A DNA stretch of 64,000 bases from NCBI GenBank assembly GCA_003665825.1, contig QPFY01000014.1, positions 372,001 to 436,000 on the forward strand, written 5' to 3'. Below, piece by piece: positions 56,387 through 64,000 of this stretch (the stretch's first letter is position 1; the number at the start of each line of letters is the position of its first letter). Below the pieces are notes generated by a model. The model saw only the letters and a list, made by a program, of their open reading frames with translations, did not search any database and was not told the DNA's origin. The translations under genes and the position numbers were made by a program. This stretch comes from Microbotryum silenes-acaulis. Its lineage: Eukaryota; Basidiomycota; Microbotryomycetes; Microbotryales; Microbotryaceae.

Positions 56387-57169
56387 ATGCCTCGACCTGC
56401 GATGTCACCACACACTGCCCCACTTCCCCCGCTTCCCCGGCTCAGCTGTCGATGCCCGTTTCCGGGTGGGGTCGTCTTTTGATCATCCTTGACTACCTTG
56501 CAGATGATACGAAGGAGGAAGGTAGGAAGGATGGTCTAAAAAAGGAGGAGGTCGGGGTTGAGGTCCCTACGGAGGCGGACAACCCGTGCGAGGACGATAA
56601 TGATGCTCCTGTCACCGTGAGTGCGTTGGCCACAAATGAGAAGCCTTTCCGGGGATGATCAGCTGACGGTCTCCGAATGCCTCGCAGTGGGGATGATGAT
56701 CATCTCTTTGATCGTCTCGGGGACTGGTGGTCTCTTCTTCCTGTACTACTTGTACCACTCCGACCCCATCAAGTTCGCACAGGTCGGGGGCTTGCTCGTG
56801 ATCGGCGAATTTGGGCTAGCTGCCGCGTTGACTAGCCAGCGACGGGAAAAGACTATCAGGTCAGTGATGAGGCCTAGCCCAAGCTCATACTACGCTGTAT
56901 GATCTAACCTGTCTGATGTGTATGCTTGCAGTAACGCCATGATAGCCATGACGATTCCGCTTGGCATCGCCGTTACAGGCTTCGTCTTCCTCGCTCTCGC
57001 ATTCATCGAGCTGTCGCCTCTAGTCATCATCCTCGACATACCGGAGGCCATCGTCAGCGCCCCGAGCAAGCTCCTTTACTCGGGGTGGGTGAGCCTAGTC
57101 GTCCTCGTCGGGGCTGTCGGCGGCTCTAGGGACGACAGCTCGAAAAAGGCGAGTATGTCGGGGATGTGA
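56387..57169 (+). CDS. Small multi-pass membrane protein, unknown
   Basis: Four exons, 56387-56465, 56504-56616, 56663-56859 and 56932-57169, all phases matching, give 208 aa. The ATG has a good context (GCACCATGCC). A Pro-rich N-terminus and an acidic linker (VPTEADNPCEDDNDAP) precede three or four hydrophobic helices (GMMIISLIVSGTGGLFFLYY, GLLVIGEFGLAAALT, AMTIPLGIAVTGFVFLALAF, SLVVLVGAVGG). Introns of 38, 46 and 72 nt are very short. The family is not recognised. It is squeezed between LINE copies and could be a species-specific gene. Confidence 0.6.
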
Positions 57170-57187
57170 ATTAGAGGCGACAGCTCG

Positions 57188-57702
57188 ATGAATGCGCAAA
57201 ACGGGACGAATTATGGGGGCCAGGAGATGCGCGACCTTGCCACGGCCAACAACCTCTTTGACGTCTATCGGCTCCACCATCCCAAAGGACGAGCCACGAT
57301 GAATCGCTCAGCGCCCGGCACGTGCCGCCGCCTTGACCGCATCTATGTCTCGCCTGATTGGGTCGACCTCTTCCATGACCACAAAATCTGGGCTCCTGTC
57401 CTCAAATCGACGCACTCGATGGTGGTGGCGCGGGTCCAAGTGCCGGGCGCAATCGACATCGGTCCGGGCAAATTCAAGCTGGGTTTGCACGTGATCGAGG
57501 GCGACGCGACCTGCGAATACCTCACTTCCACTGTCCAGACCCTCTACAATGAAGCCCTCCTCCAGACGCCCGACGACCCATCAGCAGCTTGGACGTCCAC
57601 CAAACAACACTTGCTGCCCGAGCTTCAGGCTCTGGCTCGCACACTTGTCCGCTTCCGACGTGGAGGATCGGAGGAGGAGAAGGCAGATCACTCGCTCTAC
57701 GG
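57188..57702 (+). pseudogene. LINE-2 copy B endonuclease end and linker
   Basis: NNLFDVYRLHHPKGR, CRRLDRIYVSPDW and STHSMVVARV are the closing motifs of an apurinic endonuclease. The last one replaces the usual SDHxPV, losing the catalytic-type Asp. The frame then runs open into the transposon insertion. Confidence 0.75.
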
Positions 57703-59775
57703 CAGGACCCCAGAAAGCCCAGCCGGAGGCGCATTTTTTTTTTGACATTTTGAGGACCCAAAATCCTGAAAATCGTCGAGGCGCATTGCAAAAAATTGAC
57801 ATTTTGGGACGAAACACACGTTTCGGCCTCGAGGCGCATGTCCAGATTTTGATATTTTCCCGTGAGTCGGCCTAATTTTGGCCTACCCTGAGCAGCCTTC
57901 GGCATGACTTTGGGCCCGTTTGCCTTCGCTTCGAGACGCGTTTCGCGATGCTCGCGCTTGAACAACTCACTTAGTACTAGCCATCTTCGGTAACCACTTG
58001 AGTTAAGTGGCTGTGAGGGATTAGGCCGATTAGATATTGAAGGGGCGCAGGTTCCGTTCCGCTTCACTTCGGTCCGAGATTGGAGCATAGCACGACAACA
58101 TCATCCCATGCAGGCCTACTATTTGAACGATGCCTTTGATTGATTATCGCCGCTCACCAACATGAACATGACGATCGCCGAGCTCCTCGCCTTCGATGTC
58201 GCTCCCCCCGACGCGTCTCTTCACATCGAGTTGTCCAAAGACGAGCACACCCAGTACTCGACCTTATCATCTACTCGATGCCGTTGAGAAGGCAAACAGC
58301 TTCTCACGACCAATCGTGCGTCTACCAAGCTCAACTATCGAAATTTCAGTCTAAGCTCACGCGTGTTCGGTTCTACACAGCCCACACACTTGAAACTTCC
58401 GCCTCAAGTTGTCGATGCTCGCGATACCAATTTCTCGCTGAACTGGCCAACCTGATTGCCCATCAAGCTGCTCATAAGTGTAGCCACCTCAAGCTGTTCT
58501 ACTTAAGGGAGGCCGATGGAATCGAGCGACCCAACTCGCGGAGAGGCAGGCGTAGGGGTTAGCAATACAGAGGAAGGACGCAGTGCAGCACATTCATGCG
58601 TCTTGAAAGGGTTGGTAGAGTACATGGGACTATCTTGCTGTGAAGACATGGCGGGCACGACAAGGAGCTTTCGCTGGACTAGAGGTGACCAGATGGACCG
58701 AGCGCTCACAACACACGAGGATCCAGAAGAATGTCTATACTGAGGATGGCCGCATTCAAGTGAGTTGTCGCTGAATTTAGGAGCGAAGGCAACTGGATCT
58801 AATGTTTGGAGAAACAAGCAAACGGAGCGCTAGCACAACGCTATCCTCATTTTGGATCGCTTGACGGCGGAGCTGTAACCACTACGACAACATCGGAGAT
58901 CGGATCTCTGGTCTGCTTTGGCCTCAAGCGTGGCATGCATTCACTCAGCTGCCATCAAACTGCTTATGAAGAAGAAGCGCTGTCTATCGGAATTGGTACG
59001 TTGTTTTGAGTGGCAGTTGAGCTGTGAAGTTCTCGTTTGACACAAGTCTTGTGTCCTACAGTGCGATACATCTACAGCAAAGTGACAAAAAACCACTGCA
59101 ACCAAGACACGCTCGCCTCGTTGGTTCTACTCTCAAATGTCGTCGTACAGGAGCTTCGCCTCATCAAGAAAACATGCTATTCCACACACCTCATTGATGG
59201 CACTATGCCGTTCCGCATGATTGATGGTCGACAGGTCATCGAGTCATTAGGCCCGTCAACGACTACATATCGTTCAACCACGGACCTTACCTCATGTTAC
59301 CCGGACGAGCGCCTAATCAGCACGAGCGCACATGCCGAGCAAAGGTTTGCCGCCCTTCGGAGCGTGCCCGGCCTGCGAGATGCCGCCGGCAGAACCTCTA
59401 CAAGCCGCACAAATGCCACCGCGGAAACAAGGAGCTCAACTTCAGCAAAAAGGAAGTCTGACAACGAAGCAGCGAGCCAGCCAGCAAAGCAAGGAAGGCT
59501 TGTTTGAAGCCTGGAGCCACGCGCAACACCAGCCGAAGCGACGCGCGCCGCAAGCCACTTTCGATAGGCCGCCGCGCGCCCGCAAACGCTCGGAACGCGT
59601 TTTCGAGGACTTTTGAGCGATTTTTGGAGCATGTAGAACACATTTTGATAATATTTCCGAGGCGCATGTGAAATTTTGACATTTTGGGGCCAAAATAGGG
59701 TAAAAAACTTTGACAAAAAGGCAAAAAAATTGCGTTTTTCCGCATGCGCCTCTGGCTGGGCTTTCTGGGGTCCTG
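57703..59775. mobile_element. 2,073-bp TIR DNA transposon with CTACGG target duplication
   Basis: The ends are inverted repeats beginning CAGGACCCCAGAAAGCCC, about 31 bp with one mismatch. CTACGG flanks both sides (57697-57702 and 59776-59781). Near the ends a motif GAGGCGCAT followed by TTGACATTTT recurs (57724, 57778, 57829 and 59660, all in the same orientation), as in subterminal transposase-binding arrays. The superfamily is not recognised; a 6-bp duplication and CAGG ends do not fit Tc1/mariner, and hAT would give 8 bp. Internal coding potential is listed separately. Confidence 0.85.
58806..59507 (+). CDS. Unrecognised spliced gene inside the TIR element
   Basis: Two exons (58806-58995 and 59062-59507) join in phase across a good intron (GTACGT ... 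CCTACAG, 66 nt). The protein has SEIGSLVCFGLKRGMHSL, VRYIYSKVTKNHCNQ, VVVQELRLIKKTCY and a Lys/Ser-rich, possibly nuclear-targeting C-terminus (SAKRKSDNEA). Further exons upstream (58140-58743) are likely, as that stretch also shows protein-like frames with HC clusters. No transposase family is evident. It may be the transposase remnant or cargo of the element. Confidence 0.45.
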
Positions 59776-59781
59776 CTACGG

Positions 59782-62320
59782 CGCGGCGCGGCGGTCCCGC
59801 ATCGATCCTTCCCTCGCGGGCCGATCTTCCATCTTCATCCGCCTACGCAAAGTGCGCGCATCCGACCTCATCCCTTCCCTCTCGGTCGACAATGTCGTCC
59901 ACTCCGACCCCGACTCGATGCTTGGAGCCGCTAGCAAGTACTTCGAAGGGGTCTACGAGGATCGCGCTATCGATGACGACGCCTTGGAGAAGATCATCGA
60001 CGGCCTCGCCTCGACTCGCCTATCCCATGCCGATTCGGACAAGCTCGAAGGAGCGTACCCCCTAGAGGAGATGACAAAGGCACAAGAGGCGTGTAAGTCG
60101 AACTCCTCGCCTGGACCCGACGGTCTCCCGGTCGAGTTTTACCGCGCAACGTGGACAGCCACAGGCCCCATCCTCCACGACGTCATCAACTCGATCCCAA
60201 CCGACGAAGCCAGTTCTCGAACGTCGGCCCGCCACACTGCCCACATCCACCTCATCCACAAGCGCGGCGAGAGGGATCGGCTGGTGAACAAACGCCCCAT
60301 CTCACTCATCAACGCTGATGAACGCATCATCTTTCAAGCCCACAACCAGCGCCTTGCCCCTCTGCTCGAGACCCTGATCGGCTCGACCCAGCGCGGTTTC
60401 GTTCCGAACCGCTGGATCGGCACGAACATCGCTGAGGTCCAGTGTCTCATGGATCCCGGACTTCCGGGCTCAACGCCCGTGTCCGGCCTGCTAGCGGTGA
60501 TGGACTTCGAGAAGGCTTACGATCGTCTTTCCCATACGTACCTTGATGCAGTCCTCTGCGCCGTTGGCCTCGGCCCCAAAGCCCGCCAATGGTACCGAGC
60601 GACCTACACCAACCAATCCGCCTCGATCTTCCTCAACGGTTGGCTCTCTGCCGCTTTCGACATCCTGTCGGGTGTTCGGCAAGGTGATCCTCTGGCTCCG
60701 TCTCTCTTCGTTCTGGCGATCGAGGGTTTTGCCTGTCAGATTCGATTGAGAGTCAAGGGCATCGAGATTGCGGGCCTCCAAAACATTTGAGAACTCCTCT
60801 TTGCCGACGACGCTTGCTGCGCACTCCACAACCTCTCGGACCTCGACCACCTCAATCGGGCGATCGAGCTGTACGAGCGGGCAAGTGCCAGCAAGCTCAG
60901 CAACGCCAAATCTTTCCTCTACCCCCTCAGGTCATTCAGGGACCGTCCGATCCCTTCACACCTCGGGTCCTGGCGTCTCAGTGACTCGCAGTTTCGTTAC
61001 CTGGGAGTGCAGGTTGGGGTGGACATCGCCGAGGATGCGGGCTGGGAGGAGGTCAACTCCGCGACCGTCGCCCGGATACGATCCATCCCGATGTACGACC
61101 TTCCGTACGCAGCGAAATGTTCGATAATCAATATCTACTGCTACACGAAGATTCTCTACTACAATCGCTTCATCCCAGCTTCCAAGAGCGTTGTCAAGGA
61201 GATCGAGGACGCGGTCATGATCGCTATCCACGGTCGAGCCTCGGACGGATCTCAGAAACCCCCGAAGGTCTCTCGCCTGCGCCTCTGCACCCCTCTCGAC
61301 CACGGTGGCTTCGGTTTGATCGACTTACCTCGGCATCTCGCGATCGATCACGCCAAGTGGGTCTTTCATCTTCGGGACCCGGACGGCTGCTTCATTCGGC
61401 ACCTCTTCGACATCCGCACTCGCCTTCAGGCGGCGAACGAACGCACCCCCTTTACCTTGCCCAAATCGGGCCCCAACCCACATCGTCGCTCGTGGGTCTG
61501 GATCTGGTGGGCCTACTTTTGCCACCCTCCTCCACAGTGGGAACGCGCGGTGAGGAAGACGAAGGCGCTGCTCCCTCCACGATGGATCCGCTACTTCGAA
61601 GCCTGGGATTTGGTGACAACGCTCAACCCCCCCGAACTTTCCAAGAGCCCGAATCTCGAGCGATGGGCAACACACGTCCTCTACTTCCCAGCAGGCCACG
61701 GAATCCAACTCTCGGTGAACCCGACGCTTTTCCGAGGACCCGATGGCGAGGTGATGACTCCGTATTCGTTTGTGAACGCATCCAAACGCCACCAAGCCTT
61801 CCTCTACCCTCCTATCCTCCCTGTCGGTCATCAGAGGGTTTTCTCTCTCCCCGAGCAACGCTGGAATGCCTGGTGGAAGGCGCTACGCAAGGTTCGCAGG
61901 GTTCATTCGGACGCCGAAGACACGGCCCACCTCCTCTCCCTGGGGTCACTTCATCCAGGTAGCCAACTCGCTTCTCCAAACAGCCCTTTTCTCCACAATC
62001 GATCTACCGCATGTGTCATGTGCCTGTCGGAGGCTTCGGAGATCCTGGCACACCTAGCGGTCGGTTGCCCGTTTGCCCGCCGCCTCTGGTCTGCGCTCAC
62101 TCCTATCCCACACCCCGACTTTGTTCAGTTCGTGTGCCCGGTCGTTTCTCGCTCGGAACGCCGACTCGTCGAGCTGTGTCTACTCTTCTTCCACGCGATC
62201 TGGAAGCTCTCTCGTCACCGCCGATTTTCGTCGGATCCTCTGGAGCCGATCGCCGAAACGGCATTCGAGGAGCTCCGCGCGTCCATCCAGGAGTCCAAGG
62301 GACGACTGGTTTCGCTGTAA
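59782..62320 (+). pseudogene. LINE-2 copy B reverse transcriptase with in-frame TGA
   Basis: Continues the linker (ARRSRIDPSLAGRSS), then NSSPGPDGLPVEFYRA, HKRGERDRLVNKRPISLIN, GFVPNRWIGTNIAEVQ, AVMDFEKAYDRLSH and LSGVRQGDPLAPSL. TGA at 60788-60790 precedes ELLFADDACCAL exactly as in copy A. After it 510 codons are open, ending with the zinc-like cluster CVMCLSEASEILAHLAVGC (one Cys replaced) and the stop at 62320. Except for that TGA, the RT frame is uninterrupted. Confidence 0.88.
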
Positions 62321-62490
62321 TCACCTAAGGGGGTTTTAGTGGGTATGGTTGATTTTGTTCCAAGGTCAACGAGTCCTACACTACTGGCCTAGCCAGTGTG
62401 CTTAACTGCATTCCCTCCGTCTTTTCCGAGGATTTTTAGGCATTAATATAGATATGCTGTTAATGAAATCTATTAGATATATAAAAAAAG

Positions 62491-62942
62491 TGCGGGCAGC
62501 TGATACGCGCTCGGCCGATGGCCGAGCAGGGGACAGCCGGGCCGCCGGGGAGGTGTCAGCTTGAGGTACATCGATTTGTACCACATCCTGGACATACCTC
62601 AATGATCTGGAGTGACTTTTTTTTTTTCAATTTGTACCACTTTTGAGTCGCAGTTTGGGGTTCGGAGGGTCTGATTTGTACATTTTCGAGACGCACAGTT
62701 TGGGCTGAGCTTTCCCGGGGTCCTCGCATGCTTGCGCACGGGCTCGCACCGGGCGTTCCTCATCGCCTCATCATCGCCTATCATTGCCTACTTACTGAAC
62801 CCCCTCGCCCCACCCCCACACTCTCGGGCTCTCTGTCTCATCGGAGAGAGAGGAAACACATCAACGCGCCACCGAGCCAAGGTTCCGACTTCCGACTACA
62901 ACCTCCCCGCATCCTTATCTACCAAAGGGCGGGACCGCACCG
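62491..62942. other. Repeat end and promoter of the 62943 gene
   Basis: 62690-62730 (GGGCTGAGCTTTCCCGGGG, then TCCTC) resembles the right TIR of the element at 59745-59775, and CGAGACGCAC before it resembles its subterminal motif, so a related element probably ends here. 62760-62940 is pyrimidine-rich and probably the leader of the next gene. Confidence 0.45.
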
Positions 62943-63944
62943 ATGGGGATCCCCTTGCGGGTGCTTCTCGACAAGCACGACCGCTTCATGCCCGCGACCA
63001 TCTCCGATTACTACCGATTCCTCTACGAATATCGCCATGGATGGGATGCTGTCCACTACCCCGAAAGCGAGACTATCTGGCAGGCTGTCTCGGAAGCGAC
63101 CTGGATCGAATTGGAAGCCTATCTCGACGCGTTCGTGGAGCATTTCAAGCAGAGGATCGACGACGTTCGACGCAACTGGAGCTACAACCTCTTCTCCGCC
63201 GCAGTACGCGACGACTGGAAGGACCTACGGCGATCACACTACGTGGATGACCCTCTGGTGTACCAGATCGAAGAATGGACCGGTTACTGTAGGTTCCGGT
63301 GTCGCGAAGCCCCGCCATGATCGATCCCCTCGCGTCCTACCCAACTTGCTGATCGTGATGTCGTGGTTCGATTGTTCGGATTCCCTACTACAACAGGTAT
63401 ACATGCAAATCGAAAATGGTATATCGAATGGTACAACAACAAGTATCGCAAAGTCAGACCTGCCTTGCACATGTCCGACAACCTTCTGGTCAAGCTCCTT
63501 CCCTACGGGGGCCTGCGTTCCTGGGCGGACCCGCGAAGAAACTGGTTTCGAAGCGGTGGATCAATCCTGAACATATTTCACCCCGGTCAGCTCTCCAACG
63601 ACGAGATCAGGCATTTGCGAAGTGAGTTCTTGCCTCTGCGCTCACCGTCATCGCTCGTTGCTCGCCTTGGCTTGCGATTCGCTGACTCCTGGGTGACCTC
63701 GCTGCCGCGTCTACGAAATACGTGTGTTGACCGATCGTGCCGTTGTGTAGGAAAAGGAGTGCATTTTGGTCTCGACCTTGTGGTCGGCTTCGAAAAGATC
63801 GTCGACACGAGAGCCGAGTCCAGCACGGGCGTCCTGGGGCTGCCCGAGCTGCTGCCCGACTCGAAGCCGGCAGTAACGACCAAGGCAGAGGACGACCTCT
63901 CCAAGAGTGGCCAACAGCATGCGCGTGCTCTCTCCCGCTTATAG
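62943..63944 (+). CDS. Unrecognised three-exon gene at window end
   Basis: Exons 62943-63288, 63397-63621 and 63751-63944 match in phase (donors GTAGGT and GTGAGT) and give 254 aa. The protein is rich in Trp, Tyr and Arg: SDYYRFLYEYRHGWDAVHY, WIELEAYLDAFVEHFKQRI, HANRKWYIEWYNNKYRKV and LLPYGGLRSWADPRRNWF. No signal peptide, membrane helix or known motif is seen. The first donor has an equal-phase alternative (GTTACT, 6 nt earlier). The 3' side is close to the window edge. Confidence 0.55.
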
Positions 63945-64000
63945 TCATACGAATCTGCCAGACGTGTGTTGTACATATGAGTGAGGTTCCTTCAGCTGTT

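Larger units (their letters stand above)
57170..62490 (+). mobile_element. LINE-2 copy B, interrupted by a DNA transposon
   Basis: Plus-strand copy with the end of the endonuclease domain, linker, RT, C-terminal zinc cluster, 3' UTR and an A-rich tail near 62480. It is 5'-truncated in the endonuclease, near 57170. A 2,073-bp TIR element sits at 57703-59775. Removing it with one copy of its target duplication rejoins the linker reading frame. Confidence 0.85.

Noticed and set aside
57132..57190. The repeated CGACAGCTCGA as target duplication of LINE-2 copy B
   Set aside because: Both copies lie on the same side of the element, 45 bp apart, so they cannot flank it.

Overview
The window is nuclear DNA from a filamentous or dimorphic fungus, most likely a basidiomycete; Pucciniomycotina is a guess. 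The signs are GC-rich coding DNA, host genes with 2 to 14 short exons (introns mostly 38-110 nt), a nuclear tRNA-Lys with an intron, and fungal versions of a RasGAP, a Tlg2 t-SNARE, EMC4, a CCCH protein and tannase. All gene models are hand-spliced from GT-AG (and some GC-AG) sites with phase checks. None was tested by alignment or RNA data.

Layout. 1-8.1 kb: a dispersed repeat, then a minus-strand LINE (ORF1 and ORF2 overlapping at TAATG) whose 5' side ends in a perfect 7-bp tandem array, next to tRNA-Lys(UUU). 9.8-21.3 kb: host genes, namely an unknown acidic protein, a PLC-X phosphodiesterase, a Ure2/Nu-type GST, a secreted GH17-like protein and a tannase/feruloyl esterase. 21.9-31.4 kb: mobile DNA, made of a decayed Helitron and a 4,776-bp composite of two inverted pogo-type transposons that form a gap-free 2,314-bp palindrome. 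31.4-34.7 kb: an inverted duplicate of the tannase locus, still almost fully open. 34.7-36.9 kb: repeat debris. 36.95-51.2 kb: a compact block of six conserved genes (EMC4; then cPLA2-like lipase, Tlg2 syntaxin, LEA-like mitochondrial protein, Gap1-type RasGAP and CCCH zinc-finger protein, all on the minus strand). 52-62.5 kb: two 5'-truncated copies of a second LINE family, one interrupted by a 2,073-bp TIR transposon with a 6-bp target duplication, and a small membrane-protein gene between them. The window ends with an unrecognised three-exon gene.

How it works together. The 37-51 kb block is housekeeping (ER membrane insertion, lipid turnover, endosome-Golgi fusion, Ras control, RNA binding). 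GH17, the two tannases and the GST suggest a fungus that meets plant cell wall and phenolic compounds. The rest is repeat turnover. The clearest unusual items are the pogo palindrome, the TIR element that lifts out of the LINE in frame, the stop codon that both LINE copies carry just before the RT catalytic FADD motif, and a 7-nt microexon kept in both tannase copies.
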